Assembly: GCA_050117475.1 (NCBI GenBank)
Contig: JASFMR010000017.1
Span: forward strand, 1-46,874
From: Fodinibius sp050117475
Lineage (GTDB): Bacteria; Bacteroidota; Rhodothermia; Balneolales; Balneolaceae
Direction of reading: 5' to 3'
Length of the DNA stretch: 46,874 nucleotides
Below the pieces are notes generated by a model, which was not told the DNA's origin, made no database searches, and saw only the letters and a list, made by a program, of their open reading frames with translations. The stretch's first letter is position 1. Every line of letters starts with the position of its first letter. A program made the translations under genes and the position numbers. Below are positions 1-8,042 of the stretch, piece after piece.

Positions 1-2
1 AT

Positions 3-320
3 AATAAGAAACAGGGTAACAGAAAACCGAACTCTAAACCTGATTCAAGTAACGAGGCGGACAATGCAAGTGCGAATCTACCTGAGATATTTGACCTCGT
101 GGCCAGCCCTGATTTTTCCGAATTGTTTTGGCTAACGTCTGGAAAGAAAGGAAAGCAAATAATGATGAGTATTAAAAAAGTGCGAAAACAGCGTGGGGTT
201 AGTAAGATGATTCCTGTTTCTGATGCCAAGAAAGACCTATACAATGAATGTAAAAGCTATCTGAATACGGCCTTGCATTTTACCATTCCAAAAGGAAAAA
301 AATTTACCGGCACTCTTTAA
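3..320 (+). CDS. 3' end of an unrecognised protein (5' truncated by window edge)
   Basis: The reading frame is open from the first bases of the window to a TAA at 318-320, so only the C-terminal 105 residues are visible. A GTG at 99 could start a 73-residue protein, but the frame continues upstream without a stop, so a longer truncated gene is more likely. The first 30 residues are rich in Asn, Ser, Lys and Pro and look like a disordered linker. The rest is basic and soluble, with a stretch around SELFWLTSGKKGKQ and a C-terminal LHFTIPKGKKFTGTL. I do not recognise the family. It converges with the histidine kinase gene, leaving 7 bases between stops, and nothing ties it to flagella. Confidence 0.5.
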   Translation, partial: NKKQGNRKPNSKPDSSNEADNASANLPEIFDLVASPDFSELFWLTSGKKGKQIMMSIKKVRKQRGVSKMIPVSDAKKDLYNECKSYLNTALHFTIPKGKKFTGTL

Positions 321-327
321 ATCAATG

Positions 328-1569
328 TTAACCGACTTGTCGTTTTGTATAAGCAAGTGATCCGGCTCGTGGAAGAGAAATAGTAAAAGTACTCCCTTTC
401 CCTACCTTACTTTCAACACTTATATCTCCATTCATCAAATCAACAAAATATGAGGCAACGTAAAGTCCTAGTCCACTTGAGTTCGAATTATTACTTTCGG
501 AATTCAACTTCACAAATGGAACAAATATTTTTGAATAATGGGATTCGGGGATACCAATACCACTGTCCTTAACCTTGAACAAGACAAAATCGTCAGAATA
601 GTCCAACTGAACACTAACACTGCCCTTTGAAGGGGTATATTTAATTGCATTCGATACTAAATTATTAAGTACTCGCTTAAGTTTAATAGTATCTGCATTC
701 ACATATAATGGAAAGTCAGGAACTTCTAATTTGAATTCGATTTCTTTCTTTATCGCATTGCATTCCATTAAATCAAAGACTTTACGAACCAGCCAACTCA
801 GATTGACTTTAACCATATCAATCGAAGCCTCGCCTCTTTCGATTTCACTAATCTCATTCAATTGCCTCAAAATGTCCATAACATCATTAACGCCCGACTG
901 GATACGCTTGTGATAATTCCGGAGCCTGTCTTTGTCAGGTTCTTCTTCAAAACAATCCCCCATTAAATCAAGATAACCCGCAATGGCATTTAATGGAGAA
1001 GACAGATCGTGGCTGGTTATGCTAAGCAGATTGTTGTTGTATTGTTGAGCTTTTTCGAGTTCCTCTTTCTTTTTCAAGAGATTTTCAGAAAAGTTCTCAA
1101 GGCTGCACTTTTCTCGCGCTAGCTCTAATTCTTTATAAATCAAGATTCCGTAGGAATCGACTAATTTTGTTAAAAACCCGGCCTTTTCATTACCCGACAG
1201 AACGACCGACAAATATCCGATTACATATCCACTGCTTTCAACCGGATGAAAATAATGCCGAAAACTTTTAACGGCCTGACCAGAGAACAAGAGCAACTCA
1301 TTCAATTTTGGAACCTTTAAGCCTTCTTTTGATCCGTCGGTTTGGGCGACTAATAAATCACGTCGACCGCTCAGAAAAAAAGCGGCATTCGTTACCCCGT
1401 CTATTCTATTTACAAATTCAGACAGTAAGCCTTCTACCCGGTGAAAAACCTGTTTGCCAATTGATTTAAATCTTAAAACTTCATGCAAACGGTCACAATG
1501 TCCTCGCCCGGGATGGACCGGAGACATTATCAACCTAGTATTCTCCTGTGATAAAGACAATAGTCTCAT
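328..1569 (-). CDS. Soluble sensor histidine kinase
   Basis: This is a 413-residue histidine kinase with no membrane segment, so it should sense a cytoplasmic signal. Residues 1-155 form an uncharacterised GAF-like sensory region, followed by a short coiled coil (about 155-180). The HisKA H-box SHDLSSPLNAI holds the phospho-acceptor His187. The catalytic HATPase_c domain shows the N-box NLVSNAIKY (303-311), G1 DSGIGIP (335-341) and G2 GLGLY (366-370), so all ATP-binding motifs are intact. No receiver or HPt domain is attached, so it needs a separate response regulator. It is divergent from flagellin. The sigma-54 activator at 14470-15891 has a receiver and no kinase next to it, so this kinase could be its partner in the manner of FlrB/FlgS; that pairing is inference from proximity only. 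Confidence 0.9.
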   Translation of the reverse strand: MRLLSLSQENTRLIMSPVHPGRGHCDRLHEVLRFKSIGKQVFHRVEGLLSEFVNRIDGVTNAAFFLSGRRDLLVAQTDGSKEGLKVPKLNELLLFSGQAVKSFRHYFHPVESSGYVIGYLSVVLSGNEKAGFLTKLVDSYGILIYKELELAREKCSLENFSENLLKKKEELEKAQQYNNNLLSITSHDLSSPLNAIAGYLDLMGDCFEEEPDKDRLRNYHKRIQSGVNDVMDILRQLNEISEIERGEASIDMVKVNLSWLVRKVFDLMECNAIKKEIEFKLEVPDFPLYVNADTIKLKRVLNNLVSNAIKYTPSKGSVSVQLDYSDDFVLFKVKDSGIGIPESHYSKIFVPFVKLNSESNNSNSSGLGLYVASYFVDLMNGDISVESKVGKGSTFTISLPRAGSLAYTKRQVG

Positions 1570-1773
1570 ATCAAATATCCCTACTAATGTTAATCTAGCT
1601 CACCCCGTACCGGTAAGCTAAAGCCAAGTACTACTCTTTGAGCCACAATGTATAAAACAGAGACCAAATATTAAATTTTTTTAATGTTAATTCTCTCTTT
1701 TTACCACTTCGATTCCGATAAGGATAAAAAAATCAGCTGCTTAGGATCGAAAAAAATTTTTGAAAAGAAAATT
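1570..1773. other. Intergenic region between kinase and flagellin
   Basis: AT-rich spacer upstream of the flagellin promoter. It contains a second -10-like string, TCCGATAA, near 1713-1720, but no TAAA-like -35 lies 15 bases before it, so I do not call it a promoter. It should also hold the promoter of the divergent kinase gene, which I could not identify. No ORF or clear hairpin was seen. Confidence 0.5.
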
Positions 1774-1800
1774 TAAGCCCACCGCAATTTGCTTCGATAA
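1774..1800 (+). promoter_or_regulatory. Sigma-28 promoter of flagellin
   Basis: TAAG (1774-1777), exactly 15 bases, then TTCGATAA (1793-1800). This matches the FliA consensus TAAA-N15-GCCGATAA in spacing and in 3/4 and 6/8 bases. The -10 ends 70 bases before the flagellin ATG at 1871, giving a leader of about 64 bases. The fliA gene is present at 33365-34123. Confidence 0.75.
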
Positions 1801-1870
1801 GTAATTCAGAAACGCAAGACGCAACAACGCGGAACGCATTCAATCAACTTCAATAAAACGGAATAACATT

Positions 1871-2716
1871 ATGTCTTTTGGAGATATCAACAGAGTTAAC
1901 ACAAACATACAGGCATTAAACAGCCAGTATTCGCTGAACAAAATAAATGAAAGGTTGGCTGACAATCAGCTTAAGCTATCCACGGGCCTTCGCATTAACA
2001 AAGCTGAGGACGATGCTGCCGGTTTTTCCATTGCTTCAAAGCTTTCGAGTCGCATATCGGGCCAGGAGCAAGCCCAACGTAATGTCGGTGACGCCAAGGC
2101 CATGCTCGATGTGGCAGAATCCGGTATGAACTCAATCATGGATACCCTGGTTGATATGAAATCGAAAGCTGTTCAAGGGGCATCAGATTCGGTTGGAACT
2201 GACGAACGTGGATATATCAAAGATCAAATTAATGCGCTGATGAATGAGGTCGACGATATTGTTGGGCAAACCAAGTTTCAGGGTACCAATCTTTTGGACG
2301 GTAGTGTTGCAACATCCGGTTCTGCACTCACCTTCCAGGTAGGAGAAGCAAAAGGAGATACCATGAGTGTCACTATCGATGATGTTCAGGCTACCTCCGG
2401 TTTGAGCCTTGCCCAAATGACCGGCTCAAGTCAAGCTAGCTTTTCCGCTGTCATGACAAAGATTGACAATGCCATTACTACCCTGGCCGGCGACTTTAAC
2501 CAAATCGGTATTGATCAGAACTCACTTTCGATCAAGCAAGATAACCTTGCACAGCAGATCAACAGTAACAGCTCGGCCCGCAGCCGTATCCAGGATGCTG
2601 ATTTTGCCAAGTTACAGAGTGAGTCTGTAAAACTGCAGATTATGCAGCAGACAGCAACCTCAGCATTTGCCCAGGCAAATGCCGGCCCTCAATCCGTTCT
2701 TAGCTTCTTAGGCTAA
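1871..2716 (+). CDS. fliC: Flagellin (filament subunit)
   Basis: This is the main filament protein, secreted through the flagellar export channel and polymerised under the FliD cap. The N-terminal D0/D1 signature (VNTNIQALNSQYSLNKIN, then LSTGLRINKAEDDAAG near residue 40) and the C-terminal one (SRIQDADFAKLQSE, ending SVLSFLG) are both canonical. At 281 residues it is a short flagellin that lacks the variable D2/D3 outer domains. The middle (about 150-200) is rich in Ser and Thr (for example SVATSGSALT, MTGSSQASFS), the usual location of O-glycans in glycosylated flagellins. It is monocistronic, with its own sigma-28 promoter and a strong terminator. The glycosylation island begins about 2.8 kb downstream, so it is the prime candidate acceptor. 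Confidence 0.97.
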   Translation: MSFGDINRVNTNIQALNSQYSLNKINERLADNQLKLSTGLRINKAEDDAAGFSIASKLSSRISGQEQAQRNVGDAKAMLDVAESGMNSIMDTLVDMKSKAVQGASDSVGTDERGYIKDQINALMNEVDDIVGQTKFQGTNLLDGSVATSGSALTFQVGEAKGDTMSVTIDDVQATSGLSLAQMTGSSQASFSAVMTKIDNAITTLAGDFNQIGIDQNSLSIKQDNLAQQINSNSSARSRIQDADFAKLQSESVKLQIMQQTATSAFAQANAGPQSVLSFLG

Positions 2717-2743
2717 TTTTATCTATTGTCCATCAGCATTCGT

Positions 2744-2772
2744 AAAAGGAGGCAGTCTTTCTGCCTCCTTTT
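2744..2772 (+). terminator. Rho-independent terminator of flagellin
   Basis: Perfect 11-bp stem AAAGGAGGCAG / CTGCCTCCTTT with a TCTTT loop, followed by a run of T. It begins 28 bases after the flagellin stop and separates flagellin from the fliS operon. Confidence 0.92.
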
Positions 2773-2873
2773 TTTATTGGACTGAGGTTATCTCGTCTCT
2801 AATTATTCTTCTTCGAAGAAATCGGATTTGATAGAAGACCCTTCCTATTGTCAAAAAAACTTTAAAAAAACAT

Positions 2874-2900
2874 TTAAGTTCTATTTTTTCCCGTCGATAA
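2874..2900 (+). promoter_or_regulatory. Sigma-28 promoter of the fliS-fliD-fliT-flgM operon
   Basis: TTAAGTTC (2874-2881), 11 bases, then GTCGATAA (2893-2900). Compared with the full FliA consensus TAAAGTTT-N11-GCCGATAA, 6/8 and 7/8 bases match. The -10 ends 35 bases before the ATG at 2936. Because the promoter lies inside the longest possible ORF, it also argues for the 2936 start of fliS. Confidence 0.78.
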
Positions 2901-2935
2901 GGCTAGAAAGAGCCCATAACAAAGAAAATCATATT

Positions 2936-3277
2936 ATGGAGAATCCACAGAAAACATATCAGCGACAGGCTATAAAGAATGCATCCCCTACGGAGCTGAT
3001 CCAGAAACTGTATGATTTTGCCATCCAAGCATGCCATACTCAGGATGAAGAGCGACTGCAACAGGTTTTGTCTGCTCTGATCAAATCCCTGAATTTTGAT
3101 TATGAAATTGCGGGGGAACTCTATAATCTCTATGAATATTGCCAGCGGCAAGCAAAAAAAGAAGAGTTTGATGAAGTCCGAGAGCTCCTGGAGCCCGTTC
3201 GCGAGGCTTGGGTAGAAGGAGTGGTTAAAAACAAAAAGACCACCGTAAACCTTGGTGGAAATGGATTTGTAGTATGA
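2936..3277 (+). CDS. fliS: Flagellin export chaperone FliS
   Basis: FliS binds the C-terminal helix of flagellin in the cytoplasm, prevents premature polymerisation and delivers it to FlhA. The protein has the family hallmarks: YQRQAIKNASPTELIQKLYD at the N-terminus and a four-helix-bundle length of 113 residues. The frame is open to 2828, but the ATG at 2936 gives the normal FliS N-terminus (MENPQKTYQRQ) and lies just downstream of the sigma-28 promoter, so the longer version is rejected. The C-terminus has no cysteine or extra domain. The stop overlaps the fliD start by 4 bases (ATGA), indicating translational coupling with the cap gene, a common fliS-fliD arrangement. Confidence 0.93.
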   Translation: MENPQKTYQRQAIKNASPTELIQKLYDFAIQACHTQDEERLQQVLSALIKSLNFDYEIAGELYNLYEYCQRQAKKEEFDEVRELLEPVREAWVEGVVKNKKTTVNLGGNGFVV

Positions 3278-4644
3278 TTGTCGATCACGCCCTTTTCTCA
3301 AACCCGTATGAAAGCTCCATCAAGCAGATAATGCAGATTGAGGGGCAGAAGAAAGCCCAGCTGCAGGATCAGCGAAGTACGCTTACGGATCAAAAAACCG
3401 CGCTTTCTGATATTGACAGTAAATTATCGGCATTAAATACACTGCTCACTTCATTTACCGATTCCCCGTCGGATAAGCTTAGCCCCCTCACCGGAACTTC
3501 CTCGAATCCCGACGCTGTAAGCATTGTGTCAACCAGTGGATTAAATAATCCGGGCAGCTATAACATTGACATTACACAAAAAGCAAAGGAAGACATTGTT
3601 CTATCTGATGCAATATCGCAATCAAATACTGATTATAATGCCAATGGTACGGGATCCTTTGACCTTTCAATCGGGTCAGGTACAGCTACGACAATAAATG
3701 TCAATACTTCAGGCCTTAACAATCAAGAGGTACTAGAAGCCATTGCTGCAGAGGTCAATGGCCAATTGGGGGACCAGCTTAATGCTTCGGTTTATAAACT
3801 AGGCGACGGCACATCAAAACTATCATTTAAGAGCAAAAATACCGGTCAAACCAATCGCATTAATATAACAAATCAACAGGGCGACCTTAGCAGTCTCAAT
3901 CTTACTCATCAGAAAACGGCCAGCGAGCTTGATGCCAAGTTCACAATCGACGGTGTCAGCTTTCAAAGATCTTCCAACCTAATCGATGATACAGTTCAAG
4001 GTTTAACCTTTGAAATCCATGATACTACTACAAATTCCGAAACACTTAACATTGAGAGGGACACTGATGGGGCTCGAAAAAATATTGAGGACTTTATTAA
4101 TAAATTTAACGAAGCCAACAAAATTCTCCGTGATAAAACATTTTTAAACGGTAAGACCGGGGAAAGAGGCATCCTGCAAAAAGAGCGGTCCGTTAGAAAC
4201 TTGAGCTTTAATCTACGGAATGCGGCTTCTCAGCCGGTTTCAAGTCTTTCCGGTTCACCAATAAATACCCTCCGAAATATTGGAATTGAACTAAACACGG
4301 ACGGTTCAATGAAAATCGCGGACAGTGATGCCCTGGATTCAGCCCTCAAACAAAACCCCGATGGGGTTGCGAATCTTTTTTCAGCTTCTGACGGAATTTC
4401 AGCTTCCCTACAGAAAGAAATTAATCTCTATATCTCCGGCAACAACAACATATTTGATTCCATTGAAAATGGAATTGACCAGCGTATAGACCGGCTGGAT
4501 AAACGCATTGACAACGAAAATGACTATCTCAAGCGTAAAGAGAAAAACCTCCGGGATGAATTTACCAAATTGAACCAAGTGATTAGCCAGGGACAAACAC
4601 AATTTAATCAGGTACTCAATTTTCAGAGCCGAATGGGCTTTTAA
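3274..4644 (+). CDS. fliD: Filament cap / hook-associated protein 2 FliD
   Basis: FliD forms the pentameric or hexameric cap that folds and inserts flagellin at the filament tip. The 456-residue protein starts with the FliD_N pattern (SNPYESSIKQIMQIEGQKK, then a coiled coil of DQRSTLTDQKTALSDIDSKL) and has the long middle with NNPGSYNIDITQKA, typical of the FliD fold. The C-terminal 60 residues (IENGIDQRIDRLDKRIDNEN onward) form the predicted C-terminal coiled coil. Length is normal for the family. It is coupled to fliS by a 4-base overlap and followed 27 bases later by the fliT-like gene. Its surface is another possible substrate of the modification island, but no direct sign of this is visible. 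Confidence 0.95.
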   Translation: MIVDHALFSNPYESSIKQIMQIEGQKKAQLQDQRSTLTDQKTALSDIDSKLSALNTLLTSFTDSPSDKLSPLTGTSSNPDAVSIVSTSGLNNPGSYNIDITQKAKEDIVLSDAISQSNTDYNANGTGSFDLSIGSGTATTINVNTSGLNNQEVLEAIAAEVNGQLGDQLNASVYKLGDGTSKLSFKSKNTGQTNRINITNQQGDLSSLNLTHQKTASELDAKFTIDGVSFQRSSNLIDDTVQGLTFEIHDTTTNSETLNIERDTDGARKNIEDFINKFNEANKILRDKTFLNGKTGERGILQKERSVRNLSFNLRNAASQPVSSLSGSPINTLRNIGIELNTDGSMKIADSDALDSALKQNPDGVANLFSASDGISASLQKEINLYISGNNNIFDSIENGIDQRIDRLDKRIDNENDYLKRKEKNLRDEFTKLNQVISQGQTQFNQVLNFQSRMGF

Positions 4645-4671
4645 GTAACATTAAAGATATTTTAAGAGGTA

Positions 4672-5049
4672 ATGAGTAATATAAAAAGCCATATTGAACA
4701 GATCCTTGAAACGGGCTATGAAATTTTATTTGAGCTCGAAAAAGAAAAACCGAACTTAAAGAAAGTTCAGAAACTCTATGATAACCGGGCAGCATCAGTC
4801 AACAAATTAAATGACATCACAACAGAAAATATCAACAAGCTATCCAAAGAGGACCGAATACCGTTAAAAAATTTATTCACCCGTTTACAACTCCTGGAAA
4901 AAAAACTCAATAAAAACCTGGCTACGCTGTCAGAAGAAATAAAAGAGAGCTTGCAAAAGCTGGAGCTTCATAAAAAAGCAAAAACGTTGTATACTCAAGC
5001 CTCTGATCAAAGCGGAAGTAACATAGTTGATCTGAAATCAAATTCCTGA
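4672..5049 (+). CDS. fliT: FliT-like export chaperone (probable)
   Basis: A 125-residue, almost entirely helical, highly charged protein directly after fliD, the usual place of fliT, whose product chaperones FliD. The pattern of an N-terminal helix (IEQILETGYEILFELEKEKPNL), a repeated RLQLLEKKLNKNLATLSEEIKE region and the terminal KKAKTLYTQ resembles FliT/FlgN chaperones, which often end their core with a Lys-Ala-x-x-x-Tyr element. Sequence similarity in this family is low, so the assignment rests on size, helicity and position. AGAGGT lies only two bases upstream of the ATG, too close for a good ribosome-binding site. A FlgN-type gene is found separately at 19513-20031, which makes FliT the better name here. 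Confidence 0.65.
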   Translation: MSNIKSHIEQILETGYEILFELEKEKPNLKKVQKLYDNRAASVNKLNDITTENINKLSKEDRIPLKNLFTRLQLLEKKLNKNLATLSEEIKESLQKLELHKKAKTLYTQASDQSGSNIVDLKSNS

Positions 5050-5050
5050 T

Positions 5051-5521
5051 ATGACAATCAATCAAATTAATAGCGGAAATTTCTCTGAGAAGGATATTAA
5101 AAAATCCGAGAAATCACGTACCTCGGATCCTGGGGTTGTGGGTTCGAAGGGGAAACCCATTTCCAGAGAATCCCGGGCAGATCGATTTACAGCGTCAGGC
5201 TCTCAGATGAACAGCGATTTCGATTTAGCAGCTACTGAGCTTCATAAACTAAGAGACAGTTCTTTTTCTTCACTCCGGGGCATTAAGAAAAAAATCAATG
5301 AGGGGGCTTATGACAATGAAGAAGTTCATCAGAAGATAGGCAAATTGGTAAAAAAAGACCTGAGCTCCATTGAGAAGATGCTTTCAAAAATGCCGGGCTC
5401 TGAAAGGATAGAATCGGGCAAAAAGACTTTGTCTCCGGAATACAAAAAATATTTAATCGAGAACCCCAAAGTAGTGAGAAAAATAGCAGATAAGATTGCC
5501 TCTGACCTCAAGAAAATATGA
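5051..5521 (+). CDS. flgM: FlgM-like anti-sigma-28 factor, unusually long
   Basis: FlgM holds FliA inactive until the hook is complete and is then exported. This 156-residue protein keeps the order of FlgM elements: a disordered charged N-terminus, DRFTAS at 44-49 (FlgM has a similar DRVELSS element), and the helical block SLRGIKKKINEGAYDNEEV (74-92) matching the family pattern LK..I..G.Y.vd...iA. Classical FlgM is near 100 residues. Here about 55 more follow, ending in YLIENPKVVRKIADKIASDL, which itself resembles the last FlgM helix. The gene is the last of the sigma-28-driven fliS operon, which would give FliA-dependent negative feedback. The start at 5051 leaves one base after the fliT stop. 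The 3' end overlaps the convergent sulfotransferase gene by 14 bases. Confidence 0.6.
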   Translation: MTINQINSGNFSEKDIKKSEKSRTSDPGVVGSKGKPISRESRADRFTASGSQMNSDFDLAATELHKLRDSSFSSLRGIKKKINEGAYDNEEVHQKIGKLVKKDLSSIEKMLSKMPGSERIESGKKTLSPEYKKYLIENPKVVRKIADKIASDLKKI

Positions 5522-6506
5522 TTTCATCAGGCATTCTTCTATACATTTCTCTCTTGGCTTTCATATTGGCTTTTATCCCATCTGACCTCTCGCACTTTAT
5601 CGTTTCTCCTTCATAACGTTCAAATTCATCGAGCGCTTCCTCTGAAATTTTCTCCAGATTGTTGAGATCATTTTCAAGTTCATACCCCAAGTGACACATC
5701 TCATAACCACAAATCTTTTCAATGTAGGAAATCTCTTCGATAGACAATTCTATCAAATACTTTTTCTTGTTATCCGACATCACTTTTTTTGACAGGTTTT
5801 CCCATGCTTTTATCTGCTGTGCATTTTTCTGGGTTAAACTATCGGTAAAAAACAACATCATTTCCGGTTCATAGGCATATCCCAGAAATTGTAATACGCG
5901 TTTTATTTCTTCCTCTGTAGTAGCAATGAGGTTTTCGTATTTTATGTGCAATGCTTTCCCTCTCTTCCTCAACTCATTGTAATTTTTAAGAAATTGCTGC
6001 TGATCTTTTTTCCATTGCCGGGCCCCCTTTATCACTCCCCCCGGATGAGCTGGACTTTTTTTCCATGACAAAGCCATATCCCTGGGATCGCGTACCTGAT
6101 AAACGTATTTCGATTCGGGAAAATGCAACATCAAGAAAGGCAAAAACTCATACACCTGGTTCTCCTTTACAAATACATGATTTTTATCCTGCTGTCTGGC
6201 TTCTTCATAAAAAATATTTTCTACCAACATTCTAATATCACCCACAGGAGCCATCCCGGATAACTTTTCAACCGTAAAGGAACTTTCCCACAGGGCGAAA
6301 TCTACATTTAAAAGACTATTGAGATCCCTTAACAGTACTGCCCAGTTTCCTGGCTCATCAATAGGTTCATATCGGAATAAATTACGGGCTACCGGATTCA
6401 CAATATGCTTGGTAGTTGGGCCGCAAATATCGGAGTGGGCATTTAGAATTTTGGTAATGAGGTTACTTCCCGCTCGTTCTGAACACATCAAAAATGATAA
6501 AGACAT
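5508..6506 (-). CDS. Sulfotransferase family protein
   Basis: A 332-residue PAPS-type sulfotransferase fold protein that would transfer a sulfuryl group to a hydroxyl, here plausibly on a glycan. The N-terminus has the 5'-phosphosulfate loop (MCSERAGSNLITKIL, residues 7-21) and the middle has the 3'-phosphate-binding element (VYQVRDPRDMALSWKKSP). The loop carries SERAGSN instead of the commoner PRSGTS seen in its neighbour, so the two are different subfamilies rather than a duplication. The C-terminal 80 residues are charged and helical. It is the last gene of the island, starting 3 bases after the upstream sulfotransferase stop, and ends inside the flgM-like gene on the other strand. The acceptor cannot be read from sequence. 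Confidence 0.82.
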   Translation of the reverse strand: MSLSFLMCSERAGSNLITKILNAHSDICGPTTKHIVNPVARNLFRYEPIDEPGNWAVLLRDLNSLLNVDFALWESSFTVEKLSGMAPVGDIRMLVENIFYEEARQQDKNHVFVKENQVYEFLPFLMLHFPESKYVYQVRDPRDMALSWKKSPAHPGGVIKGARQWKKDQQQFLKNYNELRKRGKALHIKYENLIATTEEEIKRVLQFLGYAYEPEMMLFFTDSLTQKNAQQIKAWENLSKKVMSDNKKKYLIELSIEEISYIEKICGYEMCHLGYELENDLNNLEKISEEALDEFERYEGETIKCERSDGIKANMKAKREMYRRMPDEIIFS

Positions 6507-6509
6507 ACC

Positions 6510-7331
6510 TTATTTCCATAAAAAATTTGGATGCTTAATTTTCAGTCCCTTCACAACCGCATCAAAACGATGATCGGTTACTATACTTGCGATAATATTT
6601 CCGGGAAGCTCTTCTTCCCAATCCGTTCCACTTTTCTTCATTCTAAACACATCATAAGGATCGTTAGAAATGGTCGTCGTACTTTCTTCAATGAAAGAAA
6701 TTACCTGGTCGCATAGGATTAGATCAACAAATTCAAACAATCCTTTTACGGTTGACTTGGAATCCCTGAGTAAGCTCTCATATATAAGAATTCGAAATTG
6801 GCCGGGATATACTTCCGCCAATCTTAAAAACATATTGGCGGCACTCAGCCAACGCTCATAGCCATAAAAATCATGGGCTCCGTCGTTCTTCTTACTGGCA
6901 AATCTCCACTCTTCCTGGACGTCCCAGTCAGCTTTAAATTCCCGGGGAGCTTGCATCCACGATTTTAGTACTCCGCAGGGGTGTCGGATTATACCGATCA
7001 CTTTCGTTGAGGATTTCCTGATTAAATTTTCAATAACATTCAGGTGGCGCACTTCTTTCCATACCAGGTGGGTAATCTCTTTTTTGGTAAATTGAGGGGC
7101 CGGATTACCACTGATATTTCTCTTCTGACAAACAAAATCATCATCAAGGCATAACAATTCCCGATGAAATGTTTGAATATCTTCCGAAGAGCTTAGTTCC
7201 GACAGTCCTCTTTTAAAGGAGTAGGCGAAAATCGGCTGGTATCGATAAGCAACTTGCGGTGAACTGTTAAAAATTTGTCCGAGCCATGAAGTACCGGAAC
7301 GGGGTACTCCGAATATTGCTATATTCTTCAT
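6510..7331 (-). CDS. Sulfotransferase family protein
   Basis: A 273-residue sulfotransferase with a textbook phosphosulfate loop, GVPRSGTSWLGQIFN (residues 8-22), and a 3'-phosphate site VIGIIRHPCGVLKSWMQAP. The most natural start is the ATG at 7331 (MKNIAIFGVPRSG); a GTG two codons upstream directly after the WbqC stop is also possible. It sits between the WbqC gene and the second sulfotransferase gene in a tightly packed run, so co-expression is expected. Two different sulfotransferases in one island suggest either two sulfated positions or two acceptors. No membrane segment or signal peptide is present, so it acts in the cytoplasm, compatible with modifying flagellin or a sugar precursor before export. 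Confidence 0.87.
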   Translation of the reverse strand: MKNIAIFGVPRSGTSWLGQIFNSSPQVAYRYQPIFAYSFKRGLSELSSSEDIQTFHRELLCLDDDFVCQKRNISGNPAPQFTKKEITHLVWKEVRHLNVIENLIRKSSTKVIGIIRHPCGVLKSWMQAPREFKADWDVQEEWRFASKKNDGAHDFYGYERWLSAANMFLRLAEVYPGQFRILIYESLLRDSKSTVKGLFEFVDLILCDQVISFIEESTTTISNDPYDVFRMKKSGTDWEEELPGNIIASIVTDHRFDAVVKGLKIKHPNFLWK

Positions 7332-7337
7332 CAGCAC

Positions 7338-8042
7338 TTAGGTAAGTTTATAAGATTGCAATAAATCTTCTCTGATCGTTTGCGGGTTATTAAACATCAT
7401 GATATCCAAAATAGATAACCCTGGGACAAATTCGTTTCCGAATTGTTCATACTGGACCTTCTCAGACTCCAGGAAGTATAATTGGACGCCCTTTTCACTG
7501 AAGGCCGTTTTTTCATAGAGCTTTTCTCCACCTATCGGATTTATATAGGTATCGCATTGCTCAAGCCTGCAAATATCAATCAACCTGTCAGCAGCTTTTA
7601 AAGCATTATTTTGATATTCTTGTGAGCTTCGACCGAATGAACAGACCAATCCGAGATATGATGCAGCTTCCTTTATGCTTTTTATGGCGAGTTCTGCTAT
7701 ATATTGACACTGACTGTTCATCACCCGTTCGAATAATGGATAAACAGCATCAAAATAAGGTGCCTTGCTATAGGCAAGTTTTATCTTACGTAAGATCTTT
7801 TCTTTTCTTTTCCCTTCCAGATCAAGTTCAACCTCATTGATTAATTTATTTTGTGAGGCATCCCAGCACGGAATCGTTACATATTTGGCGCTGTTGTTAA
7901 TCAATATCCTGTTTCGGTTAATCCAGCCCCGCGTTATAAAGTTCACATCATCATAAAATATAAATCGATCAGCCGCTGCAATTAACTGAAAGTACCCTAT
8001 GTAAGGGAAAAAGTATGGTTGCATTATGGCGATGCTGGTCAT
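7338..8042 (-). CDS. WbqC-like family protein
   Basis: A 234-residue WbqC family protein, recognised by the N-terminal signature IAIMQPYFFPYIGYFQLI, the following DRFIFYDDVNFITRGWINRN, and the central TYINPIGGEKLY. WbqC proteins are found in polysaccharide and glycoprotein biosynthesis loci, commonly next to sugar aminotransferases, and are thought to take part in modifying amino sugars; I do not claim a specific reaction. The gene overlaps the upstream aminotransferase gene by 4 bases (ATGA), which supports the two acting in the same step sequence. It is soluble and of normal family length, with no sign of truncation. Confidence 0.88.
   Translation of the reverse strand: MTSIAIMQPYFFPYIGYFQLIAAADRFIFYDDVNFITRGWINRNRILINNSAKYVTIPCWDASQNKLINEVELDLEGKRKEKILRKIKLAYSKAPYFDAVYPLFERVMNSQCQYIAELAIKSIKEAASYLGLVCSFGRSSQEYQNNALKAADRLIDICRLEQCDTYINPIGGEKLYEKTAFSEKGVQLYFLESEKVQYEQFGNEFVPGLSILDIMMFNNPQTIREDLLQSYKLT

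Noticed and set aside
2828..2935. Longer fliS start at 2828
   Set aside because: The added 36 residues do not resemble FliS and contain the sigma-28 promoter; the ATG at 2936 gives the family N-terminus.
5508..7331. The two sulfotransferase genes as a recent tandem duplication
   Set aside because: Their phosphosulfate loops (SERAGSN versus PRSGTS) and lengths differ clearly, so they are distinct subfamilies.
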